The notes below the pieces were generated by a model that was not told where the DNA came from, ran no database searches, and saw nothing but the letters and a program-made list of their open reading frames with translations. Both the position numbers and the translations under genes were made by a program. Below, piece after piece: positions 56,570 through 64,000 of a DNA stretch of 64,000 nucleotides. Origin of the DNA: CAVSMC01 sp963798655 (GTDB lineage Bacteria > Pseudomonadota > Gammaproteobacteria > Burkholderiales > Casimicrobiaceae); NCBI GenBank assembly GCA_963798655.1, contig CAWCUH010000012.1, positions 1 to 64,000 of the forward strand, given 5' to 3'. Each line of letters opens with the position of its first letter. Position 1 is the stretch's first letter.

Positions 56570-57652
56570 ATGAGCGACTGGCTCGATACGCTGGTTTCGC
56601 TTCGCGCAGCGGCAGCGGCGGCCGTTCTCGTCACCGTCGCGGCGACGAAGGCCTCGGCGCCCCGCGACGCGGGCACCAAAATGATCGTCACGGCGAGCGA
56701 CGTGCACGGCACGATCGGCGGCGGACATCTCGAGCACAAGGCGATCACGATCGCGCGCGATCAGCTCGCGGCACGGAGCGCGAGCGACGCGCCGCTCAAG
56801 CGCTTTTCGCTCGGCGCGAGCCTCGGCCAGTGCTGCGGCGGCGTCGTGAACCTGCTGTTCGAGGCGATCCCGCCGCAGTCGCCATGGATCGACGCGCTGA
56901 TCGCTGCGCGCCGTGACGGCAAAGACGCGGTCGTCGTGAGCGCGGTCGATGGCGAATCGAGCGGCGGCAAGATCATCGTCACGCGCGACGCCGTGCACGG
57001 CTCGATCGATGCAGCGGTCGACGCAGCCGCGATCGACATCGCGCGCGCGCTGCTTGCCGATGGCGGCGCACCGCGGCTCGCGACCGTCGATTGTCGGGAT
57101 GACGCTTCGCGGGCGACGGGCAGGACGCTCTTCTTCGACGCCGTACGCGCAACCGATTTCAACGTCGTGCTGTTCGGCGCGGGCCACGTCGCTCGAGCGC
57201 TCGTGCACGTGCTCGCCACCGTCCCCTTGCATATCACGTGGATCGACGCGCGCGAAGGCGAGTTTCCGCGCGACGTGCCGGCGAACGTCAGCGTATCGTG
57301 CACCGACGTGCCCGAAGCAGAGATCGACGCTGCGCCGAAAGGCGCGTACTTTCTTGTGATGACGCACAGCCATGCGCTCGACGAGGCGCTCGCCGAGCGC
57401 GTCCTGCGCCGCGGCGATTACGCGTACTTCGGGCTGATCGGCTCGATCACGAAGCGCCGCGCGTTCGAGAATCGGCTCGCCAGGCGAGGCGTGGCGGCTG
57501 ACCGTCTCGCGACGATCACCTGCCCGATCGGCGTCGCCGGCATTCCGGGCAAGGAGCCTGCGGCGATTGCGATCGCGGTGGCCGCCGAGATCCTGCAGGT
57601 CCGCGCGCGCGCCGCAGCGACACGCGAAGTACGCGACACGCGCCGAGCGTAG
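56570..57652 (+). CDS. xdhC: Xanthine dehydrogenase accessory protein XdhC (360 aa)
   Basis: Binds Mo cofactor, supports its sulfuration and inserts it into XdhB. An N-terminal XdhC/CoxI domain (VLVTVAATKASAPRDAGTKMIV, GTIGGGHLEHKAI, SLGASLGQCCGGVVNLLFE) is followed by a C-terminal Rossmann domain (NVVLFGAGHVARALVHVL, YFLVMTHSHALDEAL, YFGLIGSITKRRAF, PIGVAGIPGKEPAAIAIAV). Full length. Closes the xdhABC operon; the transporter genes follow 37 bases later. Confidence 0.93.
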   Translation: MSDWLDTLVSLRAAAAAAVLVTVAATKASAPRDAGTKMIVTASDVHGTIGGGHLEHKAITIARDQLAARSASDAPLKRFSLGASLGQCCGGVVNLLFEAIPPQSPWIDALIAARRDGKDAVVVSAVDGESSGGKIIVTRDAVHGSIDAAVDAAAIDIARALLADGGAPRLATVDCRDDASRATGRTLFFDAVRATDFNVVLFGAGHVARALVHVLATVPLHITWIDAREGEFPRDVPANVSVSCTDVPEAEIDAAPKGAYFLVMTHSHALDEALAERVLRRGDYAYFGLIGSITKRRAFENRLARRGVAADRLATITCPIGVAGIPGKEPAAIAIAVAAEILQVRARAAATREVRDTRRA

Positions 57653-57688
57653 CGGCGCCGCACGCGAGCCGCGGGCAAAACGACGACG

Positions 57689-59323
57689 ATGCCGCAAGCC
57701 CCGCCATTGGCCGAGCGTGCAGTGCCTCGCATCGAGCTCATCGGCATCACGAAGACCTATCCGAGCGTCGTCGCGAACAAGGACGTGTCGCTGTCGGTCA
57801 TGCCGGGGGAGATCCATGCGGTGCTCGGCGAGAACGGTGCCGGCAAGAGCACGCTGATGAAAATCGTCTACGGCGTCGTCAAGCCCGACGCCGGCGAGAT
57901 GCGATGGCAAGGCCGTCGCGTTGTCGTTGCGAGCCCCGCACATGCGCGGGAGCTCGGCATCGGCATGGTGTTCCAGCACTTCTCGCTGTTCGAGACGCTC
58001 ACCGTCGTCGAGAACGTCGCGCTCGCGATGCCGGGCAAGCCGCTGCTCGCGCCGCTCGCGCAGCGGATCGGCGAAGTGTCGGAGCGCTACGGCCTGCCTG
58101 TCGATCCGCGCCGCCTCGTTCATTCGCTGTCGGTCGGCGAGCGCCAGCGCGTCGAGATCATTCGCTGCCTGCTCGTCAATCCGAAGCTCCTCATCATGGA
58201 CGAGCCGACGTCGGTGCTGACGCCGCAGGCGGTGCGCAAGCTCTTCGAAACGCTGCGCAAGCTCGCGAGCGAAGGCTGCAGCATCCTCTACATCAGTCAC
58301 AAGCTCGACGAGATCCAGGAGCTTTGCACGACCGCGACGGTGCTGCGTGCCGGCGAGGTGAGCGGCCATTGCGATCCGCGGCAGGAGACGCCGAAGACGA
58401 TGGCGCGGATGATGATCGGCAAGGACTTGCCGCATCCGCAGCACGGCGCGCCGGACGTCGGCGAAGCGCGGCTCGTGCTCGCGGGGTTGAACCGCGAGTC
58501 GCCCGATCCCTTCGGCACCGATCTGAAGGACATGCACCTCACCGTGCACGCCGGCGAGATCGTCGGCATCGCTGGCGTTTCGGGCAACGGCCAGCAGGAG
58601 TTGCTCGCCGCGATCTCCGGCGAGGAGCGCCTCGCCGAGAAGCATCCGATCATCCTGTGCGGCGACGAAGTCGGACGCATGGGCGCGGCGGCGCGCCGCG
58701 CGCGCGGCTTGTGCTTCGTCCCCGAGGAGCGGCTCGGACGCGGCGCCGTGCCCGACATGTCGCTTGCCGACAACGCATTGCTCACCGCGCATCGCAACGG
58801 CTTCGTTCGCCACGGGCTGATCCGCTTCGCCGACGTCGCATCGTTCGCGCAGCGTTGCATCGCCGAGTTCAGCGTCAAGGCGGGCGGGCCGCGATCCGAG
58901 GCGAAGAGCCTCTCCGGCGGCAACCTGCAGAAGTTCATCGTCGGCCGCGAGATGATGCAGAAACCGAAGGTGCTCGTCGTCGCTCAGCCGACATGGGGCG
59001 TCGACGTCGGCGCGGCGGCGTTCATCCGCCAGAAGATCATCGACCTTCGCAACGAAGGCGTCGCCGTGCTCGTCGTGTCCGAGGAGCTCGACGAGCTGTT
59101 CGAGGTTTGCGACCGCCTCGTCGTCATCGCCAAGGGCCGGTTGTCGCCGGCCAGGCCGATCGAGCAGACCAACGTCGAGGAGATCGGCGTGTGGATGAGC
59201 GGCATGTGGCCGGATGCGGGCGATGCCGCGCATTTCGCGCCCGCGAGCGAGCGCGGCGGGCGAGCCGAAGGCGAGCCAAGTCCCGACGGGGCCGTCGCCG
59301 TGCGACCGAGCAGCGCCCGATGA
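57689..59323 (+). CDS. BMP-type nucleoside/purine ABC importer ATPase (544 aa)
   Basis: Tandem ATPase of the YufO/NupO/RbsA-like class. The first cassette has Walker A GENGAGKST, signature LSVGERQRVEI and Walker B LLIMDEPTSVLTP. The second has a degenerate Walker A (GVSGNGQQE), signature LSGGNLQKFIVGREM and VLVVAQPTWGVDVGA, as usual for this family. Works with two permeases and a BMP binding protein encoded next. Position between xdhC and puuD suggests purine base or nucleoside uptake (inference). Unconserved acidic C-terminal tail. Confidence 0.92.
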   Translation: MPQAPPLAERAVPRIELIGITKTYPSVVANKDVSLSVMPGEIHAVLGENGAGKSTLMKIVYGVVKPDAGEMRWQGRRVVVASPAHARELGIGMVFQHFSLFETLTVVENVALAMPGKPLLAPLAQRIGEVSERYGLPVDPRRLVHSLSVGERQRVEIIRCLLVNPKLLIMDEPTSVLTPQAVRKLFETLRKLASEGCSILYISHKLDEIQELCTTATVLRAGEVSGHCDPRQETPKTMARMMIGKDLPHPQHGAPDVGEARLVLAGLNRESPDPFGTDLKDMHLTVHAGEIVGIAGVSGNGQQELLAAISGEERLAEKHPIILCGDEVGRMGAAARRARGLCFVPEERLGRGAVPDMSLADNALLTAHRNGFVRHGLIRFADVASFAQRCIAEFSVKAGGPRSEAKSLSGGNLQKFIVGREMMQKPKVLVVAQPTWGVDVGAAAFIRQKIIDLRNEGVAVLVVSEELDELFEVCDRLVVIAKGRLSPARPIEQTNVEEIGVWMSGMWPDAGDAAHFAPASERGGRAEGEPSPDGAVAVRPSSAR

Positions 59324-59374
59324 CCGTGCGTACGAAAGCCGCCGGCAGCACCGAGGGCGCGAGCCAGAGGAACG

Positions 59375-60475
59375 ATGCGGCTGAAGCTTGAAGCGCGCGC
59401 GCAACCGTCACGGCTCATGGGCTGGCTTGCGCCGCTGTTTGCCGCGGCGCTCACCGTCATCGCGGGCTTCGTTCTCTTCTCGGCGCTCGGCCGCAATCCG
59501 GCGCAGGCGTTCCACACGTTCTTCGTGCATCCGGTCCGCGATTTGAACGGCGCAACCGAGCTGCTGCTGAAAGCGTCGCCGCTGATGCTGATCGCCGTCG
59601 GCCTCGCCTGCGGTTATCGCGCGAACGTGTGGAACATCGGCGCCGAGGGTCAGCTCACCGTGGGCGCGATCTTCGGCGGCGGCGTCGCGCTCTACTTCTA
59701 CCAGAGCGACAACGCATTCGTGCTGCCGATGATGATCGTCGCCGGGGCGATCGGCGGCATGGCATGGGCGGCGATCCCGGCGCTGCTGCGCACACGGTTC
59801 AACACCAGCGAGATCCTCGTGAGCCTCATGCTCGTGTACGTGGCGGGGCTGATTCTCAGCTATCTCGTGCACGGTCCGTGGCGCGATCCGGAGGGCTTCA
59901 ACTTCCCGCAGACTCGTCAGTTCACCGAGACGGCGCTCTACCCGATGATCGTGCCCGGCACGCGGCTCAACGCCTCGTTCCTGCTGTCGCTCGCGGCCGT
60001 CGCCGGCGGCTACCTGTTTCTCAACCGCAGCTTCCTCGGGTTCCAGATGCGAGTCGCCGGGCTCGCGAACGCCGCGGCACGCTACGCCGGCTTCGACGCG
60101 AAACGCATGGTATGGCTCGGCTTGCTGATCGGCGGCGCGGCAGCAGGACTCGCCGGCGTCGGAGAGATCGCGGGCCCGATCGGACAGCTGCTTCCGTCCG
60201 TGTCGCCCGGCTACGGCTTCGCCGCGATCATCGTCGCTTTCGTCGGGCGGCTGCATCCGTTCGGCATCGCGCTCGCGAGCCTGCTGATGTCGCTGCTCTA
60301 CCTCGGCGGGGAGGCCGCGCAGATCGGATTGAACCTGCCCTCGGCGATAACGGGCCTGTTCCAGGGCATGCTGCTGTTCTTCCTGCTCGGCTCCGACGTG
60401 TTCATCAATTTCCGCGTGCGGCTCGTGCGCGCGCCGCCGCGCCCCGCCGTCGCCGCGTCTGCGGCCGTATCGTGA
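59375..60475 (+). CDS. ABC importer permease, NupP/YufP-like (366 aa)
   Basis: BPD_transp_2 family inner membrane permease with about nine predicted helices. Landmarks: LLLKASPLMLIAVGLACGYRANVWNIGAEGQLTVGAI, FNTSEILVSLMLVYVAGLILSYLV, GPIGQLLPSVSPGYGFAAIIVAFVGRLHPFGI, SAITGLFQGMLLFFLLGSDVFI. Longer N-terminus than its partner. The stop overlaps the next permease start (GTGATGG). Confidence 0.92.
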   Translation: MRLKLEARAQPSRLMGWLAPLFAAALTVIAGFVLFSALGRNPAQAFHTFFVHPVRDLNGATELLLKASPLMLIAVGLACGYRANVWNIGAEGQLTVGAIFGGGVALYFYQSDNAFVLPMMIVAGAIGGMAWAAIPALLRTRFNTSEILVSLMLVYVAGLILSYLVHGPWRDPEGFNFPQTRQFTETALYPMIVPGTRLNASFLLSLAAVAGGYLFLNRSFLGFQMRVAGLANAAARYAGFDAKRMVWLGLLIGGAAAGLAGVGEIAGPIGQLLPSVSPGYGFAAIIVAFVGRLHPFGIALASLLMSLLYLGGEAAQIGLNLPSAITGLFQGMLLFFLLGSDVFINFRVRLVRAPPRPAVAASAAVS

Positions 60476-61392
60476 TGGACAGCCTCGTCCCGATCCTCGC
60501 CGCGACGATCGCCGCCGGCACGCCGCTCGTGTTCGCCGCGCTGGGCGAGCTCGTCACCGAGAAGTCGGGCGTGCTGAATCTCGGCGTCGAGGGCATGATG
60601 CTGGTCGGCGCGATCGCGGGCTTCGCGACCGCGGCGAGCACCGGCAATCCCTGGCTCGGCGTGATCGCCGGCATGGCGGCCGGCGCCGGGATGGCGGCGA
60701 TCTTCGCCGTCCTGACGTTGAACCTGATGGCGAACCAGGTCGCGAGCGGGCTCGCGCTGACGCTGTTCGGCGTCGGCTTCTCGGCGTTCGTCGGCAAGCC
60801 GTTCGAGAGCGTGTCGCTGCTGCGCGAAGGCAGCGAGCAGCTGCCGTTGCTGGGCGACTTGCCGATGCTCGGGCCGATCCTGTTTCGCCAGCACTATCTC
60901 GTCTACGTGTCGTGGGCGCTGTTCGCCGCGATCAGCTGGTTTCTCTACAAGACCCGCGCCGGTCTCGTCCTGCGCTCGGTCGGCGAATCGCCGGAGTCGG
61001 CGCATGCGATCGGCTATCCGGTGATTCGCATCCGCTGGCTCGCGACACTGTTCGGCGGCGCGCTCGCCGGTCTCGGCGGCGCGCACCTCGCCGAGTTCTA
61101 CGCGCCGATGTGGGCGGAGGGGATGGTCGCCGGCCGCGGGTGGATCGCGCTCGCGCTCGTCGTCTTCGCGACGTGGCGCCCCGGGCGCGTGATGCTCGGC
61201 GCGTACCTCTTCGGCGGCGTGACGATCGCGCAGTTCTTCGCCCAAGGCCGCGGTATCGAGGTACCGTCGCAATTCCTGTCGGCGCTGCCGTATCTCGCCA
61301 CGATCGTGGTGCTGGTCGCGATCTCGCGCAACGTCGCCAGCATTCGGTTGAATTCACCGGTCTCGCTGGGACGCGCGTACCGGCCCGATTGA
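60475..61392 (+). CDS. ABC importer permease, NupQ/YufQ-like (305 aa)
   Basis: Second BPD_transp_2 permease. Landmarks: AAGTPLVFAALGELVTEKSGVLNLGVEGMMLVGAI, LTLNLMANQVASGLALTLFGVG, LRSVGESPESAHAIGYPV, FGGALAGLGGAHLAEFYAPMWAEGMVAGRGWIALALVVFA. Forms the heterodimeric channel with the preceding permease. Start ATG 60475 overlaps its stop. 26 bases upstream of the binding protein gene. Confidence 0.92.
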   Translation: MDSLVPILAATIAAGTPLVFAALGELVTEKSGVLNLGVEGMMLVGAIAGFATAASTGNPWLGVIAGMAAGAGMAAIFAVLTLNLMANQVASGLALTLFGVGFSAFVGKPFESVSLLREGSEQLPLLGDLPMLGPILFRQHYLVYVSWALFAAISWFLYKTRAGLVLRSVGESPESAHAIGYPVIRIRWLATLFGGALAGLGGAHLAEFYAPMWAEGMVAGRGWIALALVVFATWRPGRVMLGAYLFGGVTIAQFFAQGRGIEVPSQFLSALPYLATIVVLVAISRNVASIRLNSPVSLGRAYRPD

Positions 61393-61418
61393 TGTCACCA
61401 CAACGGAGACGAGAGAAC

Positions 61419-62516
61419 ATGATGGACATGCTTCGCATCACCCGCCGGGCGCTCGCATTGGCGGCCGTCGCCGCGCTCGGGCTCATCGCGTCAGGACCGG
61501 CCGCCGCGCAGGCGCCACTCAAGATCGGCTACGTTTACGTGAGCCCCATCGGCGACGCGGGCTGGACGTTCCAGCACGACCAGGGACGCAAGGAAATGGA
61601 GAAGGCGCTCGCCGGCAAGGTCGAGACCAAATACGTCGAGAACGTGCCCGAGGGCGCCGACGCCGAGCGGGTGATCCGCGAGCTCGCGACGGCGGGCAAC
61701 AAGCTGATCTTCACGACGTCGTTCGGCTACATGAACCCGACGATCAAGGTCGCGCAGCAGTTCCCGAACAACGTGTTCATGCACGCGACCGGGTACAAGA
61801 TGGCGAAGAACGTCGGCATCTACAACGCGCGCTTCTACGAGGGCCGCTACCTGTGCGGCATCATCGCGGGCAAGATGACGAAGAGCAACGTCGCAGGCTA
61901 CGTCGCCGCATTTCCGATTCCCGAGGTCGTCCAGGGCATCGACGCCTTCATGCTCGGGATGCGCAGCGTCAATCCGAACGCGCAGCTCAAGGTGATCTGG
62001 ACGAACTCGTGGTACGACCCGGGGCGCGAGCGCGAAGCGGCGAGCACGCTGATCTCGCAGGGCGCGGACGTGCTGACGCACCACACCGACTCGACGGCGG
62101 TCGTGCAGACGGCGGAGGAGAAAGGCAAGTACGCGTTCGGCTACCACTCCGACATGTCCAAGTACGGTCCGCACGCGCAACTGTCCGCGACGACGCACCA
62201 GTGGGGCGCGTTCTACACGAAGACGGTGCAGCAGGTGCTGAACGGCACGTGGAAGCCGACCAGCACGTGGGGCGGCATCAAGGACGGAATGATCAAGCTC
62301 GCGCCGATCAATCCGATCGTGCCGAAGGACGTGGTCGAACTCGTCAGCGCGAAGACCAGCGACATCGCGTCGGGCAAGCTGCATCCGTTCTCCGGTCCGC
62401 TGAAGGACAACTCGGGCAAGGAGCGGCTCGCATCGGGCAAGGTCATGAGCGACGACGACCTGCAGAAGCTCGATTTCTACGTCGAGGGCGTGCAGGGAAG
62501 CCTGCCGTCGAAGTAG
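61419..62516 (+). CDS. BMP-family ABC importer substrate-binding protein (365 aa)
   Basis: Periplasmic Bmp/Med-type binding protein. Signal peptide ends near ASGPAAAQA (residue ~31). Mature landmarks: LKIGYVYVSPIGDAGWTFQHDQGRKEME, IFTTSFGYMNPTIKVA, RFYEGRYLCGIIAGKMTKS, GYVAAFPIPEVVQGIDAFMLG, ADVLTHHTDSTAVVQTAEE. The subgroup with DAGWTFQHD is linked in many genomes to xanthine dehydrogenase and guanine deaminase genes, supporting a purine ligand. Followed by a REP-like repeat. Confidence 0.93.
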   Translation: MMDMLRITRRALALAAVAALGLIASGPAAAQAPLKIGYVYVSPIGDAGWTFQHDQGRKEMEKALAGKVETKYVENVPEGADAERVIRELATAGNKLIFTTSFGYMNPTIKVAQQFPNNVFMHATGYKMAKNVGIYNARFYEGRYLCGIIAGKMTKSNVAGYVAAFPIPEVVQGIDAFMLGMRSVNPNAQLKVIWTNSWYDPGREREAASTLISQGADVLTHHTDSTAVVQTAEEKGKYAFGYHSDMSKYGPHAQLSATTHQWGAFYTKTVQQVLNGTWKPTSTWGGIKDGMIKLAPINPIVPKDVVELVSAKTSDIASGKLHPFSGPLKDNSGKERLASGKVMSDDDLQKLDFYVEGVQGSLPSK

Positions 62517-62593
62517 TCGTCGTTCCCGCACAGCGGGAATCCAGCGTCGTTGCCATGACAGGACGCTGGGTCCCCGCGCTCGCGGGGACGACG
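62517..62593. repeat. REP-like palindromic repeat after the ABC importer operon
   Basis: Two hairpins face each other: CGTTCCCGCACAGCGGGAA (first arm) and GTCCCCGCGCTCGCGGGGAC (second arm), with outer CGTCGTTCCCGC / GCGGGGACGACG symmetry and internal CCAGCGTC / GACGCTGG pairing. This is the TCATTCCCGCG...GGGAATCCAG type of intergenic repeat widespread in beta- and gammaproteobacteria. It may stabilise or end the importer mRNA. Confidence 0.75.
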
Positions 62594-62640
62594 GACGTCT
62601 GCGCTCCGCGCACGCGCGACCGTGATGCCATAGCCCGAAA

Positions 62641-63831
62641 ATGGAAGCGTACCTGCTTGACTGGGCGAATCTCCTCGCGCGCTGGCTGCATCTGATCGCC
62701 GGCGTCGCATGGATCGGCGCATCGTTCTATTTCGTCATGCTCGACACGTCGCTCGCGCCGCCGAAGCGCGCCGACGACGTGAAGCGCGGCGTGTCCGGCG
62801 AGCTGTGGGCGGTGCACGGCGGCGGCTTCTACGTCAGCCAGAAGTTTCTCACCGGCCCGAAAGGCGAGCCGCTTTCGGCAAATCTGCACTGGTCGAAGTG
62901 GGAGGCGTACACGACGTGGCTGTCGGGCATGGCACTGCTCGCGATCGTCTACTGGGCCGGCGCGAGCACATACCTGATCGACCGCAACGTCAACGCGCTC
63001 ACCACCCCGGGCGCGATCGCTGCGAGCATCGCGACGCTCACCGTCGGATGGCTCGTCTACGACGGCCTCTGTCGCGTGCTCGAAGGCCGCGAGGCGCCGC
63101 TCGCCGCGATCCTGTTCGTGTTCGTCGTCGCCGTGGCATGGCTGCTCTTCCACGTGTTCTCCGCGCGCGCTGCGTACGTCCACGTCGGCGCGATGCTCGG
63201 CACGATGATGGTCGCGAACGTATTCGTGCACATCATTCCCGGGCAGAAGCGGATGGTCGCCGACATCGGCGCGGGCCGCGAGCCCGATCCGCGGCCCGGC
63301 GTCATCGGCAAGCAGCGCTCGGTGCACAACACGTACTTCACGCTGCCCGTGCTGTTCACGATGATCAGCAACCACTACCCGATGACGTACAGCCATCCGC
63401 ATGGCTGGCTCGTCCTTGCCGTCATCATGCTCGCCGGCGTGCTGATCCGGCAGTTCTTCGTGCTGCGCCACCGCGGACGAGCAAGGCCGTGGCTGCCGGC
63501 CGCCGGCGTCGCGCTGCTCGCCGGCGTCGCGGTCGCGCTTGCGCCGCACGGCCACGACGCGACGGGCAGCGCGGTCGCGTTCGCGCAGGTGCGATCGATC
63601 GTCGACGCGCGCTGCATCGCCTGCCACGCGGCGCAGCCGAAGCAGGAAGGCTTCGCGCAGCCGCCGAAGGGGATCGTGCTGGAGACGAACGACCAGGTCG
63701 CGGCGAACGCGGCGAAGATCGCCGAGACCGTCGGCAACCGCTACATGCCGATCGGCAATCTCACGCAGATGACCGATCAGGAGCGCGCGACCGTCTCCGC
63801 GTGGTACGCGCAGGGCGCGCCGACGAAATGA
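62641..63831 (+). CDS. puuD: Membrane urate hydroxylase PuuD with cytochrome c domain (396 aa)
   Basis: Oxidises urate to 5-hydroxyisourate and passes electrons to the respiratory chain instead of O2. The N-terminal PuuD membrane domain (residues 1-280, about eight helices) includes WLHLIAGVAWIGASFYFVMLD, AVHGGGFYVSQKFL, HWSKWEAYTTWLSG, GQKRMVADIGAGREPD and YFTLPVLFTMISNHYPMTYSH with conserved His. The C-terminal cytochrome c domain has the haem motif CIACH and a Met ligand probably in NRYMPIGNLTQM. Fills the urate oxidase step; no uricase gene is seen. Stop overlaps guaD (ATGA). Confidence 0.94.
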   Translation: MEAYLLDWANLLARWLHLIAGVAWIGASFYFVMLDTSLAPPKRADDVKRGVSGELWAVHGGGFYVSQKFLTGPKGEPLSANLHWSKWEAYTTWLSGMALLAIVYWAGASTYLIDRNVNALTTPGAIAASIATLTVGWLVYDGLCRVLEGREAPLAAILFVFVVAVAWLLFHVFSARAAYVHVGAMLGTMMVANVFVHIIPGQKRMVADIGAGREPDPRPGVIGKQRSVHNTYFTLPVLFTMISNHYPMTYSHPHGWLVLAVIMLAGVLIRQFFVLRHRGRARPWLPAAGVALLAGVAVALAPHGHDATGSAVAFAQVRSIVDARCIACHAAQPKQEGFAQPPKGIVLETNDQVAANAAKIAETVGNRYMPIGNLTQMTDQERATVSAWYAQGAPTK

Positions 63832-64000
63832 CCGAGCGCACGCCGCGCATGCGTGCGTTTCGCGCCGCGATCGTTCATCTCGTCGACGACCCGGTCGTCG
63901 TCGGAGAGCGCGCGTGCGAGCACTGGAGCGACGGTATGCTCGTCGTCGCTGACGGCAAGGTCGTCGCGTGCGGCGACGCGCGAACGCTGCTGCCGACATT
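63828..64000 (+). CDS. guaD: Guanine deaminase, 5' part (runs off the window)
   Basis: The first 57 codons read MTERTPRMRAFRAAIVHLVDDP and VVADGKVVACGDARTLLPT, the N-terminal beta-sandwich of amidohydrolase-family guanine deaminases (the FRA.I.HL..DP start is characteristic). It would convert guanine to xanthine, feeding XdhAB. Overlaps the puuD stop, so it is in the same transcript. The catalytic part is outside the window. Confidence 0.8.
   Translation, partial: MTERTPRMRAFRAAIVHLVDDPVVVGERACEHWSDGMLVVADGKVVACGDARTLLPT

Noticed and set aside
62517..62593. Simple intrinsic terminator after the BMP gene
   Set aside because: The two facing hairpins and internal complementarity fit a REP-type repeat better, and there is no T run.

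Overview
The window reads as a GC-rich betaproteobacterial chromosome, most likely Burkholderiales. The basis is a polyhydroxybutyrate locus of the Ralstonia/Burkholderia type (phaC, phaB, phasin, PhaR), an Mla-like lipid ABC system, betaproteobacterial-looking bamD, rluD and rimO, and a full aerobic purine catabolic set. No rRNA or tRNA gene was seen.

Layout. (1) 1-4.6 kb: piece of an integron gene-cassette array without an integrase in view. It has attC sites, a small hypothetical cassette, a hotdog thioesterase cassette and a HicA/HicB toxin-antitoxin cassette with a frameshifted toxin. An IS1111-type IS110 element sits inside one attC and an IS5-type element follows the first box of another. 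(2) 4.6-5.05 kb: non-coding, with an IS30-like remnant and direct repeats. (3) 5.05-14.2 kb: housekeeping genes (bamD, rluD, pgeF, rimO) around the PHB genes. (4) 14.2-15.1 kb: decayed IS4-like element between copies of a dispersed repeat. (5) 15.1-20.1 kb: four-gene MCE/MlaE lipid transport operon and a frameshifted type II NADH dehydrogenase. (6) 20.1-25.7 kb: leftward block for allantoate and glyoxylate use (two M20 amidohydrolases, glycerate kinase, glyoxylate carboligase). (7) 25.95-42.7 kb: the most unusual part, eight consecutive secreted-protein genes that all end in the same ~250-residue four-cysteine domain. Three are stand-alone near-identical copies; five carry different N-terminal modules (beta-helix, YVTN propeller, a secreted propeller-like region). 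(8) 42.7-49.8 kb: Rieske oxygenase, DOPA-dioxygenase-like protein, beta-lactamase-fold hydrolase, htpG, a peroxiredoxin-like protein and a PLD-family lipoprotein. (9) 49.9-64 kb: purine catabolism (uraD, puuE, GntR regulator, uraH, xdhABC, a BMP-type nucleoside ABC importer, puuD, start of guaD).

Regions 6 and 9 together form a path guanine -> xanthine -> urate -> hydroxyisourate -> OHCU -> allantoin -> allantoate -> ureidoglycolate -> glyoxylate -> tartronate semialdehyde -> glycerate -> phosphoglycerate, with its own importer and a candidate GntR operator pair. The eight-gene secreted array lies between the two halves.

Single-base frameshifts are frequent at 19-32 kb (ndh, allantoate hydrolase, gcl, two array genes) and at about 3 kb, but I saw none from 32 to 64 kb. 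They may be real decay or local consensus errors; coordinates of affected genes are outer limits.
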